From Sporosarcina sp. PTS2304 (GTDB lineage: Bacteria; Bacillota; Bacilli; Bacillales_A; Planococcaceae), in the NCBI RefSeq assembly GCF_003351785.1, contig NZ_CP031230.1:3324501-3388500 (forward strand): DNA of 64,000 bases. The letters are read 5' to 3'. A program made the position numbers and the translations under genes. Below the pieces are notes generated by a model. That model had not been told where the DNA came from and did no database searches. It was given only the letters and a program-made list of their open reading frames with translations. How positions within the stretch are numbered: the stretch's first letter is position 1; each line of letters starts with the position of its first letter. Shown piece by piece: positions 7,246 to 16,126 of this stretch.

Positions 7246-9207
7246 TTGCGTTGGAACTATCTTTTTCACTTTTATTTCAAACGGATGAGAAAAAGTAAAC
7301 TATATATGGGGGTAAGTATATTATTTTTTATTTTATTATTCAGTAGATTAATTTTTTTCTTAACCCCCCAGTATTACGGAGATTGGCCGAGTGAGGTAGC
7401 GATGATTGTACAAATGGTATCGCTCTTTTACATAGTTTATTTCTATCGTACCTTTTCAAGTGAATTGCTTTATGGGATTCAGTCTTTTTTTGTAGACGGT
7501 CATCGAATTATGCTGGAAAAAATTAGTGCGATGTTTGCTGCTCATTTTATTTATCAGGGGATTATGGTAGTTTTTACATATGGGATGTTTACAGTGCTTT
7601 ATTTTATTGTTGGGATAGAACCTTCCAGCATATATTTGTCTTTATTTCGATTTTTATTAATCTATATGTTGGCTCCTCTCATGTTAAACGTACTGTATGG
7701 TGTCATTATCGCGATATTTTTCGGTACAAGAAAAATTAGCTTTTTTGCTATTTTGTTACTATGGATTGCGACGGGAAGTATGATTACGGAATTATTTACT
7801 GATTACTTTTCTACCGTTCATGCGGATGACTGGCAGTCTTTATTCTTTATTGGAACAAACTATGCGATGACAGTATATCAATCTTACACTGGTTTTGATA
7901 TACATTGGGGAAATGAACTAAAGTTAGTCACCTGGTTTTTAGTTTTTTCAGGAATTGTGTTAGTGCTATCCCTTCGTTGGTCGCTTAGAAAGCCGGAACG
8001 AAATCTTGTCATTAAAGTAGTGGTAGCGATGTCACTCCTTTCTGTCGTCTCAGCCTATGGAGTTGGTAAAGTAAGCACAAAAGCTTTTAATAATGCAGAC
8101 CTTCAGACGGAATTTGATTATTATATGGATATAAAAAAGACTGAAACAGATATGCGTTATGAGATTGAATCCTATTCGATTTCATTAAAAAAGAAACAAG
8201 CAACTGTGGAAATCAGTTTTTCTGATATGAACACGTTGGAACCCACCTTTCAACTGTATCATGCCTACCCAGTGCATGTAATCCAAGCAGGGAATGAACC
8301 GGTCAAATTTGAACGTAGTGGAGACATTATTAAAGTTTATTTACCAAAGAGTACGTCTTCACTTACCTTTTATTATGAATTAGTGGATACGCACTTTGTG
8401 CCATATACAAATGGTAGGACCGTGCTACAAGCAGATATGGCTTGGTATCCGAAAAAGAGAGCCACACCTATGTATGAGATCAATGAGGATACAGGGTGGA
8501 CTAAATTGAGTGAACGTTTCTTATCTAATGAAAGTTATCCCTTTACTGTACAAGCAGAAGATGTGCTTTTTTGCAATCTACCGAAGCAGGGGGATATCTA
8601 TAGTGGGGAATCGCAAGCTGTGTCTCTCATCAAGGGGCAGGGGAAACAGCTGACATTTGGTGATTATTCTATTACGTATCCAGCGGATTGGCCTAAAATG
8701 AAAGAAAAAGTTGGAACTGTATTGTCGCAATTAGAAACGACAGTGCAGGAAGTACAACTACTTGCACCTACAACCATTCAAGCGTTGCCTACTACAATTG
8801 TTTTTTCTCGTTTCAGCCCAGATCCATTGATGACGAAAGATCATCTTGTATATAACACGTCCTATAGAGAGGCAGTGGATGATTACGAGGTTACGAAGGA
8901 TTTTCAACAAGAGCTACTTAAGCTTTTCGTACAAAGAAAGGGTCCATATAGGTTGCATCTGGAGTGGATAAACCTGGCAAGCCAGTTGATTCGGGAAAAA
9001 AACGAATGGATTGTTGACTTTAAAATGAGAAGCATTGATTTTTTCGATTATCCTAAAGCAGAGCAAGAGCAGATTGAACTTGTATACCATTTGTATTATC
9101 AATTAGACGCGGAACAACAACAACAATTTCTTCAGACATGGTATAAGGAAATGGACGAAACTTGGGGATGGGATCAGGTATTGGATTTAATAGAGGAGTG
9201 GAGCTAG
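7246..9207 (+). CDS. ABC permease-like membrane protein with degenerate M1-peptidase-like domain
   Basis: A 653-residue protein starting at TTG (7246) behind AAGGAGTGA. Seven or so hydrophobic helices lie in residues 15-275. A soluble C-terminal half carries WYP (ADMAWYPKKR), as in the paralogue at 3938. No HExxH motif is visible, so the fused M1-like domain is probably not catalytic. It is followed after one base by an ABC ATPase (9209) and then a small permease (10068), a three-gene transporter. Its position behind a secreted small protein suggests export or self-protection, by inference only. Confidence 0.65.
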   Translation: MRWNYLFHFYFKRMRKSKLYMGVSILFFILLFSRLIFFLTPQYYGDWPSEVAMIVQMVSLFYIVYFYRTFSSELLYGIQSFFVDGHRIMLEKISAMFAAHFIYQGIMVVFTYGMFTVLYFIVGIEPSSIYLSLFRFLLIYMLAPLMLNVLYGVIIAIFFGTRKISFFAILLLWIATGSMITELFTDYFSTVHADDWQSLFFIGTNYAMTVYQSYTGFDIHWGNELKLVTWFLVFSGIVLVLSLRWSLRKPERNLVIKVVVAMSLLSVVSAYGVGKVSTKAFNNADLQTEFDYYMDIKKTETDMRYEIESYSISLKKKQATVEISFSDMNTLEPTFQLYHAYPVHVIQAGNEPVKFERSGDIIKVYLPKSTSSLTFYYELVDTHFVPYTNGRTVLQADMAWYPKKRATPMYEINEDTGWTKLSERFLSNESYPFTVQAEDVLFCNLPKQGDIYSGESQAVSLIKGQGKQLTFGDYSITYPADWPKMKEKVGTVLSQLETTVQEVQLLAPTTIQALPTTIVFSRFSPDPLMTKDHLVYNTSYREAVDDYEVTKDFQQELLKLFVQRKGPYRLHLEWINLASQLIREKNEWIVDFKMRSIDFFDYPKAEQEQIELVYHLYYQLDAEQQQQFLQTWYKEMDETWGWDQVLDLIEEWS

Positions 9208-9208
9208 A

Positions 9209-10075
9209 TTGGAAATTCAGGTTCAGGGGCTAACGAAGATTATTAAAAAGCAGACTATATTATCCGACGTCACGCTGTCGTTTTCTGGTATCTACGGACT
9301 CTTAGGACCAAATGGAGCGGGAAAAACAACATTAATGAGGGTGTTGACGGGTGAGATTCATTTTAATGAAGGGAGCGTTTTTGTAGAGGATGAGTTAGTC
9401 AGTACTACCAATTACGTCAAGCGTATAAATCATATTGGCTATTTGCCACAAGATTTTATGATATATCCGGAACTTACAATGTATGACGTACTTGAACATA
9501 TTGCAATTCTTCAAGGAAGTAAATCATCCAAATCCTATTATGACCGAATTATGGAGGTTGTGAACCAAGTCAATTTATCCGATCATGTATATAAAAAAAT
9601 GCGGGAATTATCTGGTGGAATGCGCAGACGTGTAGGGATTGCACAACTATTACTTCGCAAGCCGTCGATCTTGCTATTTGATGAACCAACTGCGGGACTC
9701 GATATTGAGGAACGTATACGTTTTCGCAATCTATTGAAGCAATTGGGAAAGCGCCATACGGTCATTATCTCTTCTCATATTGTTGAAGACATTGAATTCC
9801 TTTGTACAAAAATTGGTGTCATTAAAAATGGAAAGGTGCTATTTGAAGGGTCGCCTGATGAATTAAAGCAAAGAGCAGCTCGATGTACATATGAGATTAG
9901 CGTTCCCCTATCAGAGTTGGATGAAATCATTGCAACGAAAGAGGTTGTACAAATGAATGAGGAATCCTCCCATGTTGTGGTGCGCGTGCTATCAGATGAA
10001 CCTGTTGGCCAGTCCGTCAGTCCGCGCTTAATGGACGGATATTTGGCGCTTCTAAAAGGGGCTGCCTATGACTAA
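9209..10075 (+). CDS. ABC transporter ATP-binding protein
   Basis: A 288-residue protein starting at TTG (9209), with a ribosome binding site overlapping the end of the upstream gene. All motifs are canonical: Walker A LLGPNGAGKTTL, signature LSGGMRRR, Walker B LLFDEPTAGLD and the H-loop in ISSHIVED. About 75 residues of C-terminal extension follow, as in ABC-2 type exporters. It overlaps the permease at 10068 by 8 bp. Its last third (from 9728) is duplicated at 14611. Confidence 0.9.
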   Translation: MEIQVQGLTKIIKKQTILSDVTLSFSGIYGLLGPNGAGKTTLMRVLTGEIHFNEGSVFVEDELVSTTNYVKRINHIGYLPQDFMIYPELTMYDVLEHIAILQGSKSSKSYYDRIMEVVNQVNLSDHVYKKMRELSGGMRRRVGIAQLLLRKPSILLFDEPTAGLDIEERIRFRNLLKQLGKRHTVIISSHIVEDIEFLCTKIGVIKNGKVLFEGSPDELKQRAARCTYEISVPLSELDEIIATKEVVQMNEESSHVVVRVLSDEPVGQSVSPRLMDGYLALLKGAAYD

Positions 10076-10694
10076 ACTCCTTCATTTATTTACATTTGAT
10101 ATAAAATTACTTCGCTATTTATACAGCTTTCCATTTCTAGCTTATGCATTGACCGTCTTGCTCATGTTAACAGTAGGTGCTCGTACCGGTGACCCATATA
10201 CACCTTATATATTTGTACAGGGCATCGCAGTATCGATGGCAGGTTGGCACTTAGTGTTCTTATATAACAGTTTGTATGAGGAAGGGGCAAAAGAGACGTT
10301 AATTGTATATTATCGTAAAGTTATCGTCATTGACATTTTTCGATATGCCTTCTTACATGCGATTTTTATCTCTTTATTGGTAGGTTTGACTATATGGATG
10401 AATGGATCAGCTTTCTTCACGACCACTTTAAAAGTACATCTCGTCATGCTGTTTATTTTTTATCAGTTGATAGGTCTAGTGTTATTAAGTATTACAAATA
10501 GTTTAGAAATCACGTTAGCAATAGTTGTGACCTATACATTTATGGAAGTTGCAACGCAAGGCACATTTATGCCGTGGCCACACTTGTTTATATTTGAGGA
10601 GCCCATTGATAACATCTGGATTCAACTGACCTTTTTATCGTTAGGAGCAGGTATTATTATGTCAGTTATTCAGTTAGGGAAGAATTTTAAGTAG
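10068..10694 (+). CDS. ABC-2 type permease, small membrane protein
   Basis: A 208-residue hydrophobic protein with about six membrane helices and no recognisable catalytic motif. Its start overlaps the ATPase stop by 8 bp, so they should be translated together. It is probably the second membrane subunit of the transporter encoded at 7246-10694. An identical or nearly identical copy lies at 14951-15577. The specific substrate is unknown. Confidence 0.7.
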   Translation: MTKLLHLFTFDIKLLRYLYSFPFLAYALTVLLMLTVGARTGDPYTPYIFVQGIAVSMAGWHLVFLYNSLYEEGAKETLIVYYRKVIVIDIFRYAFLHAIFISLLVGLTIWMNGSAFFTTTLKVHLVMLFIFYQLIGLVLLSITNSLEITLAIVVTYTFMEVATQGTFMPWPHLFIFEEPIDNIWIQLTFLSLGAGIIMSVIQLGKNFK

Positions 10695-10805
10695 GAAATA
10701 GGTAGATCAATTAGTGTCTCCTAGTAACACTGGTGGAGTGTGTTTTGGGAAGTTCTGTGATTGGTACTTCTCCTATCTATTTAACATTATAGGTACCCTA
10801 TAATT

Positions 10806-11158
10806 AGACTGCGACACAAGAACAGTTGATCACCGCAATCAGATGTGGAATAAGGGAAGAAGCAGTGATTTCCTTTCAGTTATTAAAACAACTGAGAAGA
10901 GTGGAATCTGAACCGTCAACTAATGAAGCAGAACATAATTTAGGTGATATCACGTTATCAAGCAAAGAACAAGAAATATTAGCAGGGGTTTCTAAAGGTC
11001 TGACAAACAAGGTAATTGCAACGGATTTGTCTATGAGTCAAAGAACTATTGAATACCATTTAACCAAGATCTTTTCGAAACTTGGGGTTAGCTCAAGGAC
11101 AGAGGCATTATTTAAGGCGAAAGAGTTTGGTTTGTTGTCTCCACAGATAGTTGAATAA
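10806..11158 (+). pseudogene. comA 3' fragment (copy 2)
   Basis: Homology to comA begins abruptly at 10806 (native 3379) and runs to the stop. The receiver domain is missing, and the whole LuxR-type DNA-binding domain is retained. A frame of 110 codons could start at TTG 10826, but no ribosome binding site is evident. Changes from the native gene include Asp to Glu and Ser to Pro near residue 26-29 and Ala to Val in TNKVIATD. It is most likely a recombination remnant. If translated it would be a receiver-less DNA-binding protein. Confidence 0.85.
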
Positions 11159-11161
11159 AGT

Positions 11162-11196
11162 AAAAGAAGTTGACAATAATATGTCGGCTTCTTTTT
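11162..11196 (+). terminator. terminator behind comA fragment (copy 2)
   Basis: Same hairpin as behind native comA: AAAAGAAG pairs with CTTCTTTT, with one additional T in the run. It would insulate the ComA-box promoter downstream from transcription of the preceding cassette. Confidence 0.65.
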
Positions 11197-11243
11197 CATT
11201 TTATCTTCAAAAGTTGCGTGATTAACAGTGTCTGCAAGTAACG

Positions 11244-11294
11244 TTACGGAAAACCGCAAGTCGATTTGCGGTGAAATTGGATAGGTTCTATGTG
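11244..11294 (+). promoter_or_regulatory. ComA-box promoter (site 2)
   Basis: TTACGG (11244), four A, then CCGCAA (11254-11259); six bases later a perfect third element TTGCGG (11266-11271); 17 bp later TATGTG (11289-11294). This is the best match of the three copies to the tripartite ComA site. The peptide gene starts at 11352. It should put the peptide and its ABC transporter under ComX-ComP-ComA control. Confidence 0.75.
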
Positions 11295-11351
11295 AGAATA
11301 GTAGCAGGGCTCCTAGTTTGAAAAATATTCAAAAGAAAAGGAGGGGTTTTC

Positions 11352-11633
11352 TTGAAAAATATTGTAACAGTACTATTTCTAAGTTTTATTTTAATTTTCT
11401 CACTTGTTATAGAAACTAAAGAAGCTAGTGCGGCTGGTGTATGTGCAGTTAAGACGTATGATGATTTAATATCACCCAATTATATAAAGTATACTAACCT
11501 TACGTATACAGATTTTACGTATAAAAACGGATTCACTAGCTCTTTGTCTAATGGCAAACAAGTATACTCTACAGCAAGGCAGATGCTAGGATTTAGTGCA
11601 CTAAGATATACTTACACATACTATACTTATTAA
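11352..11633 (+). CDS. small secreted Tyr-rich peptide, bacteriocin-like candidate
   Basis: A 93-residue product starting at TTG (11352) behind AAGGAGGGG. A signal peptide runs to about residue 27 (ETKEASAAG). The mature part is about 66 residues with one Cys and many Tyr and Thr, ending RYTYTYYTY. I recognise no family. It has its own ComA-box promoter, is separated from the ABC genes by a strong hairpin, and is followed by an ATPase and a permease. That is the usual layout of a ribosomally made antimicrobial or signalling peptide with a dedicated immunity or export pump. Function is inference. Confidence 0.65.
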   Translation: MKNIVTVLFLSFILIFSLVIETKEASAAGVCAVKTYDDLISPNYIKYTNLTYTDFTYKNGFTSSLSNGKQVYSTARQMLGFSALRYTYTYYTY

Positions 11634-11648
11634 ACAATTTGAGGGTAT

Positions 11649-11686
11649 CTGAAATCAACTTCTTATGTATTCGAAGTTGATTTCAG
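11649..11686 (+). terminator. perfect 14-bp hairpin between peptide and ABC genes
   Basis: CTGAAATCAACTTC (11649-11662) pairs without mismatch with GAAGTTGATTTCAG (11673-11686). No long T-run follows, so it may act as a partial terminator or 3' stabiliser that gives high peptide and low transporter expression from one promoter. Confidence 0.6.
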
Positions 11687-11704
11687 TATATAAAGAGGTG
11701 CGTT

Positions 11705-12424
11705 ATGTTGATTGAAATATCTAATCTATCAAAGGGTTATAAAAATAAACAGGTAATTAAAAATATGAATTTAAATATAAATGAAGGCGAAGTCATTGCC
11801 ATAGTTGGCCCGAATGGTTCGGGGAAAACAACACTTTTAAATTTAATTGCTGGCAATATAAAAATGGATGAAGGCAATATAGACATCTCAATAGAAGGAC
11901 ACCGTTTAGAGGATAACCTAGAGCTACGAAGATATATAGGTTTTTTACAAGATTCTACTGTATTAACTAATGATTTAACTGGTTATGACCACATGAAGTT
12001 TTTAGGTGATATACATAACAAGAACAAAGAAGATATAAAAAGGGTAATTTCAGTATTCAGATTAGATAAGTTTATCAAAAAAAAAGTAAAGAACTATTCT
12101 CTTGGTATGAAACAAAGATTATTAATTGCATTAGCAACAGTACATAATCCGAAAGTTTTAATTCTAGATGAGCCTTTCAATGGAATTGATTATGAAAGTA
12201 GTTATGGTTTAAAAGAGTTATTCAATAATTATAAAAAAGACGGAAACACAATTATTTTCACTTCACACATTTTATCAGATATAGATAGGATTACTGACGT
12301 TATTATCTTCCTAAAGGATGGTGTTATTCAAAGGAAGATAAATTCAAGAAAAACTCCAGAAAACGTCGAAATTCTTACTATAACCGAAAAAGTTTATATT
12401 GAATTATTTGGAGATACGTTATGA
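11705..12424 (+). CDS. ABC transporter ATP-binding protein
   Basis: A 239-residue canonical ATPase: Walker A VGPNGSGKTTLLN, signature YSLGMKQRL, Walker B LILDEPFNGID and the H-loop in FTSHILSD. The sequence type fits the peptide-immunity and multidrug group of ABC-2 exporters. The ribosome binding site is AAAGAGGTG. The stop overlaps the permease start (ATGA). It follows the peptide gene at 11352 and is likely part of the same ComA-driven unit. Codons are AT-rich. Confidence 0.9.
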   Translation: MLIEISNLSKGYKNKQVIKNMNLNINEGEVIAIVGPNGSGKTTLLNLIAGNIKMDEGNIDISIEGHRLEDNLELRRYIGFLQDSTVLTNDLTGYDHMKFLGDIHNKNKEDIKRVISVFRLDKFIKKKVKNYSLGMKQRLLIALATVHNPKVLILDEPFNGIDYESSYGLKELFNNYKKDGNTIIFTSHILSDIDRITDVIIFLKDGVIQRKINSRKTPENVEILTITEKVYIELFGDTL

Positions 12425-13548
12425 AAAAAAACCCCTTACTTTCATTTGAATTAACTAAGTTATATAAAAGTAAGATTTCGTATATAATCCCTTTTATATT
12501 ATTATTCTCACTGATGATATTATATTATGTTACTTATTCTAATTCTTCTACGTACAAGAGCGAAACTGTCGAATCATTTAATTTGGAGGTGGAGTCTTTT
12601 GACCGATCAATAAAGGACTTGGAAGATGTTCCAGAAGCGATAAATCTAAAGGAGACATTACTTGAGCAAAAAGAATTAACTCAAAAACAATTAGAGGCAT
12701 ATCAGAATGTAAATTGGGAAAGGTACACTCAATTACAAATAGATATTGATAAGAACTTATATTTAATGATGGAATCAGGTGATGCACATGTACCATTTCC
12801 AGGCTCAGTTATTAAGAAGAAAATTGCTTTAAACGAAGAAATTTTGAAGCGTAAGGTAGTACCCGTTGAAGCGGGGACCGAAGTAGAAGGAGTACACTAT
12901 GCATCCTTCGTTCTCAAAATACTTTTTAATTTTATTGGGACTTTTATTTTTGTTCTAGTTATTTGTAAACTATTTGCACAAGAAATTGAATTAGGGAAAT
13001 TTAAGTTCTTAGTAAATCAGCCTATTTCAATAAAAAGACTACTATATTCAAAGTATGTAATTATTTCGTCTGTAAATATACTCCTTGCAATAATAATTAT
13101 AGTTATGGCTTTTATTATTGGTTGTATTTTTAACGGGACGGGAGATTACAGTTATCCTGTTTTAGTATCTACTGGTGAGGGGACTTATAAATTTATTAGT
13201 ATTCTAGAATTTATAAGTTATTCAACTACTCTCTACGCATTTGGAATACTTTTCATTTGCTCCCTAACATTTTTAGTTTCTGTTTTGACAAAAAGTTCGT
13301 TGATTTCTTTTATTACAACATCCGTTATCATTGTGTTGGGAACGATAGTATTCCAGGCTGTTGAATCACTTTTAAAGGTCGCAGATCTAAATCCATTTCT
13401 TTATCTAGATAGTGCCAAAATAATCACTATGGAAACAGCAGAGAAAACAGGAAACTATGATTTTTCTTATGTTAAAGGAATTATAGTATTTATTGTAGGT
13501 AGTATAATTATTAACACATTCACTTTGAAAATCATGAAGAGGTTCTAA
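12421..13548 (+). CDS. ABC-2 type permease
   Basis: A 375-residue membrane protein. One helix lies at about 20-38, followed by a long polar, partly coiled segment (about 45-150) and then about five helices to the C-terminus. This is the topology of ABC-2 permeases that have a large extracytoplasmic loop after the first helix. It is coupled to the ATPase by a 4-bp overlap. It probably exports, or protects against, the peptide encoded at 11352. No closer family name can be given. Confidence 0.8.
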   Translation: MKKNPLLSFELTKLYKSKISYIIPFILLFSLMILYYVTYSNSSTYKSETVESFNLEVESFDRSIKDLEDVPEAINLKETLLEQKELTQKQLEAYQNVNWERYTQLQIDIDKNLYLMMESGDAHVPFPGSVIKKKIALNEEILKRKVVPVEAGTEVEGVHYASFVLKILFNFIGTFIFVLVICKLFAQEIELGKFKFLVNQPISIKRLLYSKYVIISSVNILLAIIIIVMAFIIGCIFNGTGDYSYPVLVSTGEGTYKFISILEFISYSTTLYAFGILFICSLTFLVSVLTKSSLISFITTSVIIVLGTIVFQAVESLLKVADLNPFLYLDSAKIITMETAEKTGNYDFSYVKGIIVFIVGSIIINTFTLKIMKRF

Positions 13549-13570
13549 AAACATATAATGAGGGAGACCT

Positions 13571-13693
13571 ATTAAGAACCTGGTTTCCGCAGAATTAGAG
13601 ATGCCGAGAGGTAACAAAGCAAGCACGATGATTTATAGTTTTGTCGAAACGGTGAAAGGGTTCAATTTGCTGTCTCAACAAACAGTTGAATAA
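13571..13693 (+). pseudogene. diverged comA 3' remnant (from a different comA allele)
   Basis: Read in one frame this stretch gives KNLVSAELEMPRGNKAST, then FVETVKGFNLLSQQTVE and a stop. It aligns with the ComA end (NKAIATDLSMSQRT and FKAKEFGLLSPQIVE), with a short internal deletion. Downstream, AATAAAGTAAAAGAAG and a following CTACTTTTACTG match the comA terminator, and a faint trace of the box region (CTTACCGTAAG near 13771) remains. It is far more diverged than the copies at 10806 and 15689, which suggests another comA allele. The remaining bases to 13865 hold the left flank of the IS. Confidence 0.7.
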
Positions 13694-13865
13694 TGAATAA
13701 AGTAAAAGAAGCTGGCATATGATTGCTAGCTACTTTTACTGTATGATGCCTTTGGAAATTGCATGACGTTCACTTACCGTAAGCCCCCAACCCACTCTGT
13801 TAGGATAGGTGTCGTAGAAGGCTAACGTGCTATGATTAAATAAAAATACACGGAGGCCAAATACT

Positions 13866-14378
13866 ATGACAAAACATAACGGAACACGTTACTCACCTGA
13901 GCGAAAAGCAGAAATGATTAATCGCATGACAGCCCCGAACAACGAGTCTGTTGCGGATATTTCAAAAGAAGAAAATATTTCAATGGTGACACTGTACAAA
14001 TGGCGTAAAGAAGCACGTGTCGCCGGAATTGCCACGCCAGGGAACGGACAAACAAGTGACAAGTGGAGTAGCCAAGATAAGTTTTTAGTTGTGATGGAAA
14101 CATTCGCGATGAATGAAACGGAACTCGCCGAATACTGTCGGAAAAAAGGCTTATATCGTGAACAGATCGAAGCGTGGAAAAGTGTTTGTCTCCAGGCAAA
14201 TGGGCAAATTCTTGATCAAACCAAACAGGTCAATGCCCAGCTAAAAGAGGAACAGAAACGAGCGAAGGTACTAGAAAAAGATCTTCAAAAGAAGGAGAAA
14301 GCACTTGCAGAAGCAGCTGCCTTATTACTTTTGCGAAAAAAGGCCCAAGCGATTTGGGGGGACGAAGAGGACGAATGA
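13866..14378 (+). CDS. IS3-family transposase OrfA
   Basis: A 170-residue protein with an N-terminal helix-turn-helix (YSPERKAEMINRM, then SVADISKEENISMVTLYKWRKEA) and a long C-terminal coiled coil (QLKEEQKRAKVLEKDLQKKEKAL). This is the layout of the DNA-binding OrfA of IS3-type elements. The stop overlaps the OrfB frame at 14354, where frameshifting would normally produce the full transposase. The element is cut off within OrfB, so it cannot transpose by itself. Confidence 0.8.
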   Translation: MTKHNGTRYSPERKAEMINRMTAPNNESVADISKEENISMVTLYKWRKEARVAGIATPGNGQTSDKWSSQDKFLVVMETFAMNETELAEYCRKKGLYREQIEAWKSVCLQANGQILDQTKQVNAQLKEEQKRAKVLEKDLQKKEKALAEAAALLLLRKKAQAIWGDEEDE

Positions 14379-14619
14379 TTGACCCTTCAAATCGCGCACT
14401 CGCTGTAGAACTTATTCAAGAAGCTAATCAAAACGGTGCGCGATTAGCGAAGGCGTGCGAGGAATTGAACATTAGCGTGTGGACGTATGAGCGCTGGGTG
14501 GAAGATGCTGGCGTAAAAGTGGATCAACGACCGATCGCGAAACGTCCTACACCTAAAAATATGTTGTCCGATAAAGAAAGAGACGAAATCCTAACGCTTG
14601 TTACACAAGAAATCTATTG
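14354..14619 (+). pseudogene. IS3-family transposase OrfB, 5' part only
   Basis: About 88 codons (ALAVELIQEANQNGARLAKA, then KRPTPKNMLSDKERDEIL) match the N-terminal helix-turn-helix part of IS3-type OrfB. The DDE integrase core is missing. At 14611 the sequence switches into the duplicated ABC ATPase gene, and a TGA follows at once. The word AATCTATTGA is shared by the ATPase donor site and this junction. It points to a microhomology or recombination join rather than a clean insertion. Confidence 0.8.
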
Positions 14620-14958
14620 AAGCAATTGGGAAAGCGCCATACGGTCATTATCTCTTCTCATATTGTTGAAGACATTGAATTCCTTTGTACAAAAATTGGT
14701 GTCATTAAAAATGGAAAGGTGCTATTTGAAGGGTCGCCTGATGAATTAAAGCAAAGAGCAGCTCGATGTACATATGAGATTAGCGTTCCCCTATCAGAGT
14801 TGGATGAAATCATTGCAACGAAAGAGGTTGTACAAATGAATGAGGAATCCTCCCATGTTGTGGTGCGCGTGCTATCAGATGAACCTGTTGGCCAGTCCGT
14901 CAGTCCGCGCTTAATGGACGGATATTTGGCGCTTCTAAAAGGGGCTGCCTATGACTAA
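14611..14958 (+). pseudogene. 3' fragment of the ABC ATPase gene
   Basis: Duplicates the last third of the gene at 9209. Walker A, signature and Walker B are all missing; what remains begins at LKQLGKRHTVIISSHIVED. A frame could open at TTG 14617, but there is no ribosome binding site and it cannot be an ATPase. Confidence 0.85.
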
Positions 14959-15577
14959 ACTCCTTCATTTATTTACATTTGATATAAAATTACTTCGCTA
15001 TTTATACAGCTTTCCATTTCTAGCTTATGCATTGACCGTCTTGCTCATGTTAACAGTAGGTGCTCGTACCGGTGATCCATATACACCTTATATATTTGTA
15101 CAGGGCATCGCAGTATCGATGGCAGGTTGGCACTTAGTGTTCTTATATAACAGTTTGTATGAGGAAGGGGCAAAAGAGACGTTAATTGTATATTATCGTA
15201 AAGTTATCGTCATTGACATTTTTCGATATGCCTTCTTACATGCGATTTTTATCTCTTTATTGGTAGGTTTGACTATATGGATGAATGGATCAGCTTTCTT
15301 CACGACCACTTTAAAAGTACATCTCGTCATGCTGTTTATTTTTTATCAGTTGATAGGTCTAGTGTTATTAAGTATTACAAATAGTTTAGAAATCACGTTA
15401 GCAATAGTTGTGACCTATACATTTATGGAAGTTGCAACGCAAGGCACATTTATGCCGTGGCCACACTTGTTTATATTTGAGGAGCCCATTGATAACATCT
15501 GGATTCAACTGACCTTTTTATCGTTAGGAGCAGGTATTATTATGTCAGTTATTCAGTTAGGGAAGAATTTTAAGTAG
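14951..15577 (+). CDS. second copy of the 208-residue ABC permease
   Basis: The protein is identical to that at 10068, and I saw only one silent base change (near 15076). The frame is intact but its own ATPase is truncated and the large permease is missing. Expression would have to come from upstream, through the IS remnant. It may be silent, or it may supply extra permease to the intact transporter. Identical protein sequence indicates a recent duplication rather than long-term selection. Confidence 0.75.
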   Translation: MTKLLHLFTFDIKLLRYLYSFPFLAYALTVLLMLTVGARTGDPYTPYIFVQGIAVSMAGWHLVFLYNSLYEEGAKETLIVYYRKVIVIDIFRYAFLHAIFISLLVGLTIWMNGSAFFTTTLKVHLVMLFIFYQLIGLVLLSITNSLEITLAIVVTYTFMEVATQGTFMPWPHLFIFEEPIDNIWIQLTFLSLGAGIIMSVIQLGKNFK

Positions 15578-15688
15578 GAAATAGGTAGATCAATTAGTGT
15601 CTCCTAATAACACTGGTGGAGTGTGTTTTGGGAAGTTCTGTGATTGGTACTTCTCCTATCTATTTAACATTATAGGTACCCTATAATT

Positions 15689-16041
15689 AGACTGCCACAC
15701 AAGAACAGTTGATCACCGCAATCAGATGTGGAATAAGGGAAGAAGCAGTGATTTCCTTTCAGTTATTAAAACAACTGAGAAGAGTGGAATCTGAACCGTC
15801 AACTAATGAAGCAGAACATAATTTAGGTGATATCACGTTATCAAGCAAAGAACAAGAAATATTAGCAGGGGTTTCTAAAGGTCTGACAAACAAGGTAATT
15901 GCAATGGATTTGTCTATGAGTCAAAGAACTATTGAATACCATTTAACCAATATCTTTTCGAAACTTGGGGTTAACTCAAGGACGGAGGCATTATTGAAGG
16001 CAAAAGAGTTTGGTTTGTTATCTCCACAGATAGTTGAATAA
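15689..16041 (+). pseudogene. comA 3' fragment (copy 3)
   Basis: Same left boundary as copy 2, with extra substitutions (Thr to Met in IAMDLSMSQ, Lys to Asn in YHLTNIFSKLGVNS). The LuxR-type domain frame remains open. No ribosome binding site is seen. The terminator hairpin follows at about 16045-16080. Confidence 0.8.
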
Positions 16042-16126
16042 AGTAAAAGAAGTTGACAATAATATGTCGGCTTCTTTTTCATTTTATCTTCAAAAGTTGC
16101 GTGATTACCAGTGTAAGCAAGTAACG

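Larger units (their letters stand above)
9728..11387 (+). repeat. 1,660-bp direct repeat, copy 1
   Basis: This stretch matches 14611-16270 at a constant offset of 4,883 bases, with no insertion or deletion seen. It contains the 3' third of the ABC ATPase gene, the 208-residue permease, the comA 3' fragment, its terminator, the ComA box and the start of the peptide gene at 11352. By eye only about one base differs in the first kilobase, while more changes accumulate in the comA part. Confidence 0.9.
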
